64,000 nt of DNA from Cololabis saira (Eukaryota > Chordata > Actinopteri > Beloniformes > Belonidae): NCBI RefSeq assembly GCF_033807715.1, contig NC_084607.1:18540441-18604440 (forward strand), in the 5' to 3' direction. Under the pieces are notes generated by a model that searched no databases, was not told where the DNA came from, and saw nothing but the letters and a program-made list of their open reading frames with translations. Each line of letters begins with the position of its first letter. Within the stretch, counting starts at the first letter, position 1. Positions 52,449 to 64,000 of this stretch are shown piece by piece. The position numbers and the translations under genes were made by a program.

Positions 52449-54575
52449 ATGAATCTCCTCGATCCTTACCTGAAGATGGCAGAAGAACAGGAGAAGTGTC
52501 TCTCTGACGCTCCCAGCCCCAGCATGTCTGAGGACTCCGCAGGCTCGCCGTGCCCGTCTGGCTCCGGCTCGGACACTGAAAACACCCGGCCGTCCGACAA
52601 CCACCTCCACCTGGGGCAAGACTACAAGAAGGAGAACGAAGAAGAGAAGTTCCCCGTGTGCATCAGAGACGCCGTGTCCCAGGTGCTGAAGGGCTACGAC
52701 TGGACGCTGGTGCCCATGCCGGTGCGCGTTAACGGCTCCAGCAAGAACAAACCTCACGTCAAAAGACCCATGAATGCATTTATGGTCTGGGCTCAAGCGG
52801 CACGGAGAAAACTGGCCGATCAATACCCGCATTTGCACAACGCGGAACTCAGCAAAACTCTGGGAAAACTTTGGAGGTGAGTTATCTTTGCAAGTCCAAT
52901 CACTCGTGCTGTGCGTTTTTACGCGCCGTGCGTGTGTGCAGCGCATTGTAGAGTAAAATACATCACGTAGCCTATCTGCAGTTTTTTTTTTAGAATACTT
53001 TTATATATGAGACTTTTTAAATGATTGTTTCAGATTGCATTTCTATCATATGTTTTGACAGTAGTTATTTCTTGTACACGCATTCACACATGCGCACACG
53101 AACCCGTGTGACCGAGATTTAGGGCAAGAACGCGATTTACTTTTATTTTCATATTATTATTAACATTATTATTATTATTACTACAGATTCAATAACATTG
53201 CCCCCTACATTGATAAATAAACGAAAAACTTACAAGAACGTGCACTTTTCTGTCATATTTTCAGACTCCTCAATGAGGTGGAGAAGCGGCCGTTCGTGGA
53301 GGAAGCGGAGCGCCTGCGGGTGCAGCACAAGAAGGATCACCCGGACTACAAATACCAGCCCCGGCGGAGAAAGTCTGTGAAGAACGGTCAGAGCGAACCC
53401 GAGGACGGCGAGCAAACCCACATCTCTCCAAATGCGATCTTCAAAGCGCTGCAGCAGGCCGACTCTCCGGCGTCAAGCATGGGCGAGGTCCACTCTCCAG
53501 GAGAGCATTCAGGTGAGATAAGAACATCTTTTTTTGAGTCTTTTTTTTTTTTTTTTTCATTTTTAAGTGCCGTTTTGGCACTGTTTGTTGAAATCGAATC
53601 GTTTGAAGCCTTTTCGGCCTTGAACAGACAGCTGCTAATGATTAATGGTTAATGATTAGTGAGTTTTACAAGCCAGTATGCAAATACACCTGTCAGAACA
53701 GTGCCAATAAACCTCTCAGGCGCAGTTTCCAGTTATCTGTTGCAAATATTTTTTTTTTTTTTCAAAAATGAAAGGAAACAATAATCTAATTTTGCTTCAT
53801 TTCACCAGGTCAGTCACAGGGACCACCAACACCCCCGACTACTCCTAAGACAGATCTCCCTTCCAGCAAAGTTGACCTGAAGCGCGAGGGGCGCCCCATG
53901 CAGGAGGGCACCAGCCGCCAGCTCAACATAGACTTTGGAGCGGTGGACATTGGTGAGCTGAGCAGTGACGTCATCTCCAACATTGGAAGCTTCGATGTAG
54001 ATGAGTTCGATCAGTACCTGCCACCACACAGCCACGCTGGCGTGACTGGCGCGGCCCAGGCCGCCTACACCGGCAGCTACGGCCTCAACAGCTCCTCCGT
54101 CGGGCAGGCCCCCGGTGCTGGAGCCCACACCTGGATGTCCAAGCAGCAGCAGCAGCAGCAGCATTCTCTGACCACCCTGGGTGGAGGAGGAGAGCAGGGC
54201 CAGCAGGGCCAGCAGAGAACCACCCAGATTAAGACAGAGCAGCTGAGTCCCAGTCACTACAGCGAGCAGCAGGGCTCCCCGCAGCATGTCACCTATGGGT
54301 CCTTCAACCTACAGCACTACAGCACATCCTCTTACCCCTCCATCACACGGGCACAGTATGACTATTCAGACCACCAAAATGGTGCCAACTCTTACTACAG
54401 CCACGCAGCTGGCCAAGGCTCCGGCCTGTACTCCACATTCAGCTACATGAGTCCCAGCCAGAGGCCGATGTACACCCCGATTGCCGACAGCGCCGGTGTG
54501 CCATCCGTCCCGCAGACGCACAGTCCTCAGCACTGGGAGCAGCAGCCCATTTACACACAACTGTCCAGACCCTGA
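52449..54575 (+). CDS. sox9: Transcription factor SOX9 (SoxE group), three coding exons
   Basis: SOX9 is a nuclear HMG-box transcription factor that drives cartilage, testis, neural-crest and other programmes. Coding exons are 52449-52876, 53265-53512 and 53809-54575. Both introns are GT-AG and fall inside codons (R143 and G226); the join gives 480 residues. The start [10 protein letters not shown] is the family's usual N-terminus. Seen in order: acidic/serine-rich N-terminus; the SoxE dimerisation region (about 58-100); the HMG box (about 102-180) with [17 protein letters not shown] and PRRRK nuclear-import motifs; a basic RRRKS site at S180; a TPPTTPKT phosphodegron-like motif (233-240); the mid transactivation segment [12 protein letters not shown] (272-283); a six-glutamine run; a sumoylation consensus IKTE (366-369); and a C-terminal activation domain ending YTQLSRP. 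The mammalian PQA-rich stretch is absent, as in fish. Intron positions match vertebrate SOX9. All domains look intact. The assignment to SOX9 rather than SOX8 or SOX10 is firm; sox9a versus sox9b is unresolved. Confidence 0.98.
52877..53264 (+). other. sox9: sox9 intron 1
   Basis: This 388-bp intron starts GTGAGT and ends TTTTCAG. It interrupts codon 143 inside the HMG box, between LGKLW and LLNEVEK, the conserved SoxE position. It holds ATT/TTA-rich simple sequence near 53150-53180. No other element is visible. Confidence 0.95.
53513..53808 (+). other. sox9: sox9 intron 2
   Basis: This 296-bp intron starts GTGAGA and ends TTCACCAG, interrupting codon 226 just after the HMG-box exon. It contains two poly-T runs (about 53540-53558 and 53750-53762). 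No embedded gene is visible. Confidence 0.95.
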
Positions 54576-56030
54576 GGGCGACGTCTGAGCACTGACTGCA
54601 TAACGGCGACCCTAGACTTCTTCCTGCTCGGTGGCCTTTATGCCACGTCACCACATAGCCTTCATTGCCAACAGAAAAACACGACAAGGACTTCTTTTAA
54701 AAATATATATATAGTTCTGAAAGTATACCTTTGGATTGGCTCACGACAGTGCCTTTTGTATTGGTTGGAATTGTGATTATATTTTTTTAGATATAAAGTT
54801 TAAAAAGTTAAATCCTCTGTGAGGACATACAGGTTATGAATATATTAGTATGTACTGTGTATGTGTTCTTCTCTTTTCATTCTCTCCATAAATCAGTGTC
54901 ATCATCATCGTTGTCATCACAGTTTCAAAGTGGAACTCACCTAAAGTAACAGGGACTTCAAACACCCTCAGTGGCCTTACTTCTCACCAATCTAACCTTT
55001 TTACAGGAAGTAAGAGATATCTGTTAACTGACACTGCCATCTCATAAGAGTCTTCATTTTGCGTTGAATTTTTGTACTGTATATATGTTTGATTCCCGTG
55101 AGGTGTCGGTATTGAGCAATGCAGGTTTGAAATAGGTTCGGATTTTTGGCCACGAAATGACAGTGTCATCAGTGAATTAGTCAAATCTTCTATGTCTTCT
55201 TTGCTTTAGCTCAGTTCGTTGTGTTGGAAATGCTATAGCAGGTGCCATGTAACTCTTTTAGGGGCCTCACTGTGTTGCTAGATGTGAGAGCGACGCTTGC
55301 TTTTACCCGAGTACTGCCTTGATACCATTGGTGCCTCTGGAGCCACAGTAGTGAAGTTTCGTCCACTGGCATTGCGGTGTGGAAGCCACAGCACAGGTCC
55401 GACTTCCTGCCTGATGAGATTTAGGAAGTGGCCTTTGACCCGACTCTTGTCAGGAGCCATCAAGTCTGAGTCTTGTGCGCTTCTACCCTTCCTTCTGCCA
55501 CATTTTTTTTTGTCCCTAACTTTTTTCTTAATTTATTCTTTAGCATTAATTTTATTGAGAATAACTATTTGCAATTATCTTTTTTTTAATTCAGCAGCTA
55601 TGTGAGGTGAAATAGGTTGCTGTCATATGTGGTACAAATTTGTTTATTTATCATTTGTAAATGTTTCCGTATAAAGGTTTCTTTTATTCCTGATCTAGTT
55701 ATGTACAGAATTCTTAAAATTACATGATGAGACTTTCCTCTTAAAGAAAAACTGGATATTTTTGTTCTTATTCTTTTCTTTCTAACATGTGACTTAATGG
55801 AGAAGAAAGCAGCTGTAAACAATTTGCTGGAATCAACAGTCGACGTTCTGTTTTCTGAGAAAAAAGTAAAAAAAAAAAAAAGAAGTTATTTTCCTCATTT
55901 TATATTCTGTATCATTAGTTCCCATTTTGCCATCTCCTTAATGCAGTTTCCCTAGGTAAACATGGCATTGTCTTTAAAGCTTATCTTTTGTATTATATTT
56001 GTTTGCAATAAAAAGAAAACACAGAAATAT
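54576..56030 (+). other. sox9: sox9 3' UTR
   Basis: This AT-rich trailer runs from the stop codon to the first good poly(A) signal. It carries an exact Pumilio-type site TGTATATA (55078-55085), an AACTGGA heptamer matching the miR-145 seed (55750-55756), several ATTTA motifs and T-rich runs. The 3' end is inferred from the poly(A) signal and the GT-rich sequence after it. Confidence 0.75.
56007..56012 (+). terminator. sox9: Poly(A) signal AATAAA of sox9
   Basis: A canonical AATAAA is followed within about 20-40 nt by a GT/T-rich element (GTTGCTGTGTCC), the normal layout of a vertebrate polyadenylation site. Cleavage is predicted near 56025-56035. Confidence 0.7.
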
Positions 56031-57112
56031 GTTGCTGTGTCCTCTCATGTTTTAATGCAATATTATCCTTACTTTGGAGCTCATATTGGTGATGCAAGAC
56101 AAGCAGGTTCCGCTGCCTCTAAAAATATACAAATACTCGGATATTACCAGTAAGTTTTGACCTTTTTCTGTTTTTATAAACACATTTGGTTTATATCTGC
56201 ATCACTCAGAACCAGCTTCTTGGCAACATGCTGCAGTAGTTTGGTAAAGTGAAGTTTTACCTCCTGGCTTCTCAGGCCGTGAGGTCACAGGTCCGTTATT
56301 ACCACGGACTATTGACAAGATGTATGTCCGCACCCATCCCCCTGCCTGTATACACAGCGGCTTAAAGAAACAAACGAGACACTGAATATTGTTTATTCAT
56401 TACTGGCCAAGTAATAAAGGGATAGAGCTGACCTTAATAAATCAGTGACAATGTAAACACAATCAGGTACTACAGCTTTGTGTTGAAATTTGAGGCACAT
56501 TCACAGATGACGTCTCTTTCCTCACATCGACTGGACTAAAGGCGTTTTTCTGTTGCGCCTCATCTCACTGTGATGACTAGACAGATTTTTTTTTGTAATA
56601 GCTTGAATCCAAAAGTATCCTTCATACTACACAGCATTCAGTACTGCATGCTATACATGCACCCGCGTAGTGGATCAATGATTTACTGAAAAGCTGTTTA
56701 TTATGAATCTGCCTTTATTTGATAAAGATTTGTGTTGAGATAGACGGGTTTCAGTCACTAGAACAACTCTGCAGGTAATGTTAGAGTCCATGTCAGTAAT
56801 TGAAATCTTGATTTGTACCATTTTGTATACTTCATGTGTCATGATAAAAACCTAAATGTCAACGTGTATAAACAAACAAACAAACAAACAATAACCTAAT
56901 ATAGAACACTTGTTTTGTTTTTTTACATTCTAACCAGGAAATTCATTTTTAATGTTAGCCTCTAGATTCTTAACCAAAACAAAGAGGAATGGAGTAGGAG
57001 AGAAGCCCAGGGTTGACTGGTCTGTACTGTGATGGAGGGATTACGAGTTACCTGTTGCTTACATTACTTCAGCATTCCTATCTCATTTGTATTATTTTAA
57101 CATCCTGGGCCT
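56031..57112. other. Noncoding downstream of sox9
   Basis: Flank after the poly(A) site with an AAAC repeat at 56871-56890. No gene or element is recognised. Confidence 0.55.
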
Positions 57113-57118
57113 CTTCAG

Positions 57119-57506
57119 TACGACGGAGTATTAAACTAAGACAAAAAAACATTGGAAATTACGAGAATAAAGTCATAATATTACGATAATAAAGTCGTAA
57201 AATTACGAGAATAAAGTCGTAATGTTGCGAGAATAAAGTCGTAATAGAATAAAGTCGTAATATTATGAGAATAAAGTCGTAACATTACGAGAATAAAATC
57301 TTGTGAAGTTATATTTATATATTTATAATATATTACGACTTTATTCTCGTAATATTATGACTTTATTCTCGTAATTTTACGACTTTATTCTCGTAGTATT
57401 ATGACTTTATTCTCGTAATTTTACGACTTTATTCTCATTACATTATGACTTTATTCTCGTAATTTCCTTTTTTTGTTTTTTTGTTTGGCCCTAATACTCC
57501 GTCGTA
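57119..57506. mobile_element. Foldback element with mirrored minisatellite arms
   Basis: The 15-bp inverted ends TACGACGGAGTATTA / TAATACTCCGTCGTA are flanked by CTTCAG on both sides (57113-57118, 57507-57512). Inside, about 18-20 bp units (ACGAGAATAAAGTCGTAAT) repeat on the left arm and in inverted form on the right, so almost the whole 388 bp can fold back. There is no coding sequence. Confidence 0.88.
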
Positions 57507-57512
57507 CTTCAG

Positions 57513-60500
57513 TGCTTAATCTGCAATGAAATTGTGCCCAAAAAGAGAGGTGAGTCGCAGCTTCCCATGCCTACTGAAACATGTATTTGTTATTAAAGTA
57601 TTTGGGAATAATATCACCAAGTAATTTTCTGTATGTGATTTGGGCTTGTTGTGTCTGCCAATGGGAGCTCTTGAACTGATCATTGTACGCTCTTTTAGAT
57701 TACATAAAATGAACCAAGGGTAATTGAAAACGAGACAGTGTCCAGATTTTCATGTGCATGGAGTTCAAAGCTGCAGGGTAGGGCTCACAAGAGGCACACC
57801 CTGCGAAAGAGAAGGGTGGAGTGGACTTGGGAGGCTCCCTCCATCCCTGCTACTGTGAACAGAAGTGTAAAATCGTGGTGGAAAGTGTTGGGGTGGGTGG
57901 GGGACTGTTTCCTTGTGCTATTTTTATCAAACTATGTCAGAATTTTTTATAAGGGCCTAAGATAATTCTGTAATCTTATTAAAAAAAGGGTATACTATTT
58001 CTCCTTTAAATATTAACATTTGCAGTGCAGGTGAACCAGTAATAGGACCTTTCAGTCCTTTAAAGTTAAAAGTTTACATATCACTCGCTGTAGATTTTCA
58101 TGAATATGTAAACTGTTTCAACTGTGAATTTCATTTTGCAAACATTTTAATAAAGCTGCTTCACGAAACGATAATTGAAACGATTGCTGAGATAAAGAAT
58201 TATTATCTATTTTCAGTGTCATCAGGCCTGACTCTGCTGTCTCCGGTTACAAAGGAGGACAGCTTCCCCTCTGACAGTGAGGAGCTGGCAGGGTATGAGA
58301 AGCCCACCTCCCACAGAGAGCCCCAGGGGCACATCCATCACTGGATCTCCTGTGGCTCAAACCTGGAGCCGGGCAGCAGGGCCTCGGGGTCTAACAGGGC
58401 AAAAGGAAAGCAGTTGGTGACGGCTGGAGGCAGAGCAGAAAGGTAGAGAGGGGGTTCAGTAGATGACAGAAAGTCCTTAATAATCCCCTACTTTTGTCCT
58501 TCAAAGGCAAGGATTTTAGTCATGACTTACATGACTTTCAAGAATTCAAAACCGGACTAATTCGACAAACCTGCACCCATCGTGATGACAGTGTAAATGC
58601 AGTAATAGAGGAGCTTTATCCTTGATGGGACTGTCTCCAATAGGAGTACACGGTAACAGAGCACTGATCGGCTTCTTATGGAAGATATTGCCTGGAAATT
58701 ATGCTGTGGCCAATATTTCTGTTCAGAAAACAATAAAAAGTTTGGTAAACACTGATCCATGTTCCTCCATTTTTTAGATAATGACCAGAACATGTTTGCT
58801 AAATTGTTTCATTCTCAGCATTTTGGCTGCATTTGCTGTTTTGTGCATGGGAAAATGGGAAATGTTTACATTCGCAAGCACTGCTTGACAAAATCCAATC
58901 ATATGGGAACTCAAGAGGTGGTAATATTATCAGCTTTTCTGAGACAACTTATCTCACTTTATAATTCTGAAAATTCAAATTTGCCAGTAATAAAGAGCAC
59001 GACTCCTTCCTCGACTTGACCTCCTCTTTGAAAGTGATTTGCACAACATAAACATTAAAATTCCTCACAGAGCCAAACTTAGCAACGAACAATGCTTCCA
59101 CGAGCTTTCAATTTGCTTCGTACTTTAATCTCGTTCCTCTGTTTCACTTATTCACTAAGTTTAAACAGAGCGAATATCTTTAACTCTTCCTAACTGGAAG
59201 TACAGAAAATGTGGAGGTTATAAAAGTATTATTTTTTTTTTAAGTTTCAATAGCTTTGCTAACCTTCCTAACATGTTGTGTAAGACAAATGTATAAAAGA
59301 TAAACAATGTGCAGTGATGGTGAACTCTTTCATGGTATTTCATCAGATGAACGTGTCGTGTGGTGTTGTCAGAGGGTAGCAGCTCTCCAGGAAATGACAT
59401 CACTGTTGTGGCTTTCCATGTGTGAGACTACGGTGATTCATTTACTGGGTTTCTCTGCAGCGGCAGACAGTTTTGGCCAAAATCAACACCAAAACATAAC
59501 AAATAAGTAAATATAGATAGCTAAATGAAACTCTTAACTGCACATTTCTAAGCACAGTGGCCAGGCTGACGCCCGGGGCTCACCGAGTCTTGGCAGCAGC
59601 AAAGTGACCCACTCGGTGAAGGGATTGGGGCTGCAATATTTCTGCTCCCCAACAAACAACAGGAGCGCCCCCGATGAATGTTTCCGAGAAGGATCGGAAA
59701 CAAGACCGACCCCCCCCCCCCCTTTTTTTCCAGGCAGGCCTTCCATGGGCAATTTTCCCAGGACGACCCTTATTATTATTCCACAGAGACGTCTGCCCCC
59801 TCCGAACCCTATGGGTGGTCTTTCTGAAGGCGAAAGGAAGAGGAAAAGAAAAGCTGGAAAAAAAAGAAGAATATACCCACAGAGGCTGGACAATAATAAA
59901 ATACCCAAAAAATAAATAAAGAGCTCAGCAAAGGAAAAAGTTATCACAACAAATGGCATCTGAACTTATTGTAAACATACATGTAGATCACTGTAACTGA
60001 ACTGACGGACTATCTGCTATCTGTGTTTAATAATGTAACCAAGTGTATGTTTCTTGTTATCACTGTACAAGTCTAATCAAGCAAAACAAACGAATGTCAT
60101 ATACCAAGTTCTGTTTGTGGTTTAGACCTTACTTTGTTTAGTAAACCTTCTTTAATTATCTACAGAAACACTGTAAATTGACTCCCACACTCATTTGCTT
60201 TTAAACTGTCCGGTCCATAAAACCCTTTTTTAAAGCAACAAGACACATCCCGAGGAAACACCGGCTAAATCATGTGGAAAGACAATCTGACTACAGGTCA
60301 GTTTCCATGGAGGCTACAGCCTCAGCTCAAGAACTACTGTATGAACAAATGGAGTGTAAAGGGACGGGACGTTTTGGCATTCAGAGTTTCATCAATTAAT
60401 GTTTCAGACACATGAAAAAGCATATCCAGGCTCATCTTACTCAAGGGAAACCATATGAACTTGATTTTGAAATCATCTCATCACATTCTGATTTTGTTCG

Positions 60501-63500
60501 CTGGTGCTACGCACATAGGAAGACAAACTTCACCCCGCAGCCATCTATCTTGCACTGGCCCTATAGGAGAACAGCGGACTGTGCCAAGGGGCTGAGCTGG
60601 GCCAGCCTGCTGGAACCCTTGGTGAGTTCTGCTCCTTTGTCTAAGCAAGTGGAAGAAACCTGGCACTGGCCCGAGGTCACCATCACAAAATTATATTACC
60701 ATAATCCCATTAAGTGTGTCTGAGGCCTCATGAGCTCCAGCTCAGTCTCGGAGCAGCATAGGTGAGGGCTGGAGGAGGATTTGTGCTGAAATACACAGCC
60801 AGTGAATCATAGGAGATGTGGACTTTAGAAATATATGCTTCAGCCTTAATCATATTTTAGCCCTATATGAATGATTAAGTAACATATTGGTATAAATTCA
60901 GTTGAAACATTCCCAAATCCTATGCATTATTCGGTTATGTTTTACACACACAAACACGCATGCACCCACACACAAACGCATGCAAAATTTCCTTTGCGTA
61001 AGACAACGCCCCATAACTGAAACCAGAAGACCAGACAAGATGATGGATCAAGTGGTTTTGTCTGTGAACATTATATAATCAAGGCTCCTCATCCTTATCT
61101 TCATTATTCCTTTTTTGCTATTCAAAGAAGGACTCTCGCCAATGTTAATGAGCATTTCAAGCCACGTTTCCATTTGTTTCCAATTAAGACACTGGGAGAA
61201 ATGTTTTGGCTGTCGAATCAACCGTAGATATATTGGTTTGTCTCTGCTAATTCCCTCTGTAGCTGGTAAATCTCCACAGAACGTATCCTTTTCCAGTGCA
61301 CATGCCCATTAGGCGGGCGACGGTGGCTACAGAGCTACGGACTTGTTAACAAAACTGATACCATTCTCGCAGGGTATGACAGCTGAAGACGAGCCAAACG
61401 CTGGTGAGTCATAGCCATTGCTGTGACATATATAGGAAGATCATCTGTAGTCTGGTTTCTGTGTTATATAAAGTTTTTCATTACCCAAAAGCTATGTGTA
61501 AAGTCAAAGTAAAAAATTGTAGGTTTAATCTAGCAGTCCACCGCTTACAGATTTAGTTTAAACGACTGAATTTAAATTAAATTACTGGACGTTTGTGGCT
61601 ATTATAATAATAATTCATGTTTACCCATCATGAATATACTGGGACAATGTAAGTGAAGGCATGTCACCAATAGAGTCAGCTAACCTAATACAGTCAAATA
61701 TCACAGCAAAAGTGGTGGGAGATCCACATTGGAGGGTATGCATGTTTGCCTTTTCTAGACAATGAGACAGTGAGTATTATTAGAAGCTCAGTGGCCGTTT
61801 CTTTACTTACCGGCCCCACTATCTCAGACATACCTCCTCTCTGTTTGACCATTCAATCTATGGGACAACCAGTAAGACTAAATCCCTTGTCCAAATAAGT
61901 TAATACCTCAACCGACATGTAAAAGGAAAGTTCAGGGCCAAATGCAGATTCCTGAGAAACACACAGCGCCTAACCTGGCTGTAAACCATGATTACACACA
62001 GAGTGACTGTTTACCATGGAGACGCAAAGTGACACAAACAAATTTCCATTCGTTCTCTCAGTCATACACCCTCCACTTTTCCCTTCAAAGTAAAATTTAC
62101 TTTCTTTCCATAAATTTTACAATTATCCTCTTATTTATTTGTGTCTCTCGTTGCTTTTCTGAGCCACAGCCTCAGCATATGCTGTGTATAAAAAAGGAAT
62201 AACAGGACATTTCAAAGAATAAAGGATTTTATTCATCCAACTAAAAATCAAATTTGAACACATTAGAATAAACTGGGCCCATAAATAGGTCAACTAAATC
62301 AAACTAAACTTAAACATTTAAATCCATAAGAAAAAAAGAATAAGCACAACTGGCCAGACCAACAACAAAACATAAATAAACTGATCCCACACACTCCACA
62401 CAAGAAGGCTACATACAGTATAATGGCTGGTCAGACCATTAACACACCCACAAGGGGTTAACAGACAATACAATCAAAAAATTTAAGTATTTGCAAAACC
62501 CCAAAACAAACAATCCTTAAGTTATACAGAAAGGAAACATTGAGCAAAATAACTATCCCAAAGTATAAACCTAAACCGAACATTTTAACCAAACTATTAA
62601 CTCAAAATTGACATCTCCCCTCCATGGAGTATAAAACATGGCACAGCGTAATTGGCTGTGTCTGGTATTTAAGAGCTCTGCAGACTTGAATACATCTTTT
62701 ATCCTTGGGCCCAGAGTCTCCCGCTGCAGCAGCAGCACCCCAGAACTGGTAACTCAAAAAGAACATAAATTAAACGAGTGAACAAATGTAACCCAGACTG
62801 ACGGTGCAAAAAGTTAACTAAATGTGTGCACGACAACTAGAACTCAAGTACTGTCAAATACATATAAATGAAAACTGTTGTGCATAATCATTCAAATGAA
62901 ATAAAGAACCTGTAAATGTGTAAATAAAAAAACATGTTAGCCACATGTTTTTTGAGAGGAGTGGCAGCAAGTGCAGCCATCACACTGTGAGATTGGTTGA
63001 TAAAGTGAAATATGTGTCTTCACTCGCCTCATCTTCCCCGTCCAGAACCGTCAAAGAGCAGCTAGAACAGCCCTCATGTCTGTTTTGAACAGCTAGATTA
63101 GCATCAGAGTGTTTACGTAGCTCTCACTTCACTTTAATAAATAGAATCATAAACTCAGTTCAAGTCCAGGGGCTACAAAGAAATGAAGTTCTTGTGACTC
63201 CTTTTTAAGTTCTGCTGGCAGATGACTGCAACAGGACAGCTGAGTCTTCAGAAACTGGCTGGCAGGCTAAATTGTTCTTTAATTTTGAAACAAAAAGTGA
63301 TCGTTTATGATCTAATTTAATGGATCTATTAAAAATTAAACTACACAATGTCTTGCGCTTCCATGTTTGTATCGTACAGAGTTGTGTGCTCCTTAGCGCA
63401 TTAATTGGTAGCAGTTTTGAGATGGGGGGTTGGACTGGGGCTCTGGATTTTTCTGCTGTGAGCCTCTTTTATTTTCTCCACAGGCAGGTTGGTGCGTTCC

Positions 63501-64000
63501 AACTACCCCTGAAGAATCAGCAGTTTTTGAACCCATTGCTTTCAGAAGAGAATATTTTAGAACAAGGTACAGGGTTCGCTGCCGGACAATTTTATGCACC
63601 TCTCATTTTAGAAAGTTGTTGCTTTACTAGATGCCTTTTTTCTTTCAGATGTTTTTTGATCTATTTGTTCGTCATGAAATGATCAATTTTTTATTATTTT
63701 TTTTTCACCAGGCTATCATTTAGCATCCCAAATGTGGAATTCATTGCCCCTTTACAATGTTTTCCAAGGTCAAATTTTTCACCAAAGCCTTAAAAACATT
63801 AGATTAGCATGTCCCAGGGTGCTTTGCAGCAGCAGGGGCGGCAGCTGGGGGAAACAGGTGTGTGTGGAGAACACATGTCGAAGGTAATGAGGTCTGCCAC
63901 ATGTTAAAGGCACATAACAACAATACCACTCAACTTATGCTTAAAAGAATAAAAAGAGATACTAAACCTTTCTGGACCTACAGTTTTTTTGTGTGTGTGT
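57513..64000. other. Downstream flank, noncoding with enhancer-like stretches
   Basis: No gene is supported. Non-repetitive stretches that look like conserved elements are about 58210-58450, 58750-58950, 59310-59480, 60290-60720 and 61130-61330. A C-run lies at 59710-59722 and a partial GT repeat at the window end. Open frames of about 100-141 codons (59534-59959 minus, 60412-60723 plus, 63320-63682 plus) have no recognised domain. Confidence 0.45.
58217..58440 (+). other. Exon-like open segment or conserved element
   Basis: It is bounded by TATTTTCAG and AAAG|GTAGAG and open throughout in one frame (SGLTLLSPVTKEDSFPSDSE...). Base composition is higher in GC than its flanks. No protein family is recognised. 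It may be an enhancer or a noncoding-RNA exon rather than coding. Confidence 0.2.

Noticed and set aside
52407..52946. 179-codon minus-strand frame across sox9 exon 1
   Set aside because: It is antisense to the conserved HMG-box exon and carries no known family; best explained by codon bias of sox9.
53814..54287. 157-codon minus-strand frame across sox9 exon 3
   Set aside because: It is a shadow of the plus-strand coding exon; leucine- and glycine-rich with no domain.
57150..57470. Regularly spaced ~19-bp repeats resembling an array
   Set aside because: It is a eukaryotic foldback transposon with mirrored arms, not a CRISPR array; there are no unique spacers.

Overview
The window is nuclear DNA of a ray-finned fish, very probably a percomorph teleost. 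The grounds are one gene with typical fish exon structure and short introns, an AT-rich background, and several repeat families common in fish genomes: hAT-, Harbinger- and TTAA-type miniature transposons, worn non-LTR retrotransposon pieces, and long CA, GT and TA microsatellites.

Only one protein-coding gene can be supported: sox9, on the plus strand at 52449-54575. It has three coding exons (52449-52876, 53265-53512, 53809-54575) that join in frame to 480 codons. A TATA-like core promoter lies about 350 bp upstream of the start codon. A 3' UTR of about 1.4 kb ends at an AATAAA at 56007-56012. I cannot tell from sequence alone whether this is the sox9a or sox9b copy.

Layout. 1-52 kb is a gene-free upstream flank, as expected for SOX9, whose vertebrate orthologues sit in gene deserts full of long-range enhancers. 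It carries a hAT-like element (494-1071), a minus-strand LINE relic (about 2265-2535), a LINE relic split by a MITE (about 5465-6935), a LINE tail (9364-9440), a Harbinger-like element with a Myb-like remnant (12448-13641), a TTAA-flanked element containing a possible two-exon mini-gene (17651-18821), large CA and GT microsatellites (26.4 and 28.0 kb), a TA-flanked MITE (31262-31882) and a fresh hAT MITE with a perfect 8-bp target duplication (43517-43734). SOX-type motifs cluster near 29.9-30.3 kb and 45.1-46.6 kb. 51.5-52.4 kb holds a good CTCF-like motif, a GCC/GCT repeat in a small open frame, a long TA microsatellite, the core promoter and a 21-codon upstream ORF. 54.6-56.0 kb is the 3' UTR. 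56-64 kb is downstream flank with a foldback element (57119-57506) and several unique, non-repetitive stretches that could be conserved enhancers.

No tRNA, rRNA, CRISPR array or second gene was found. Nearly all other open frames are chance frames without splice support or recognisable domains. Enhancer calls rest on motifs only, because conservation cannot be measured from one sequence.
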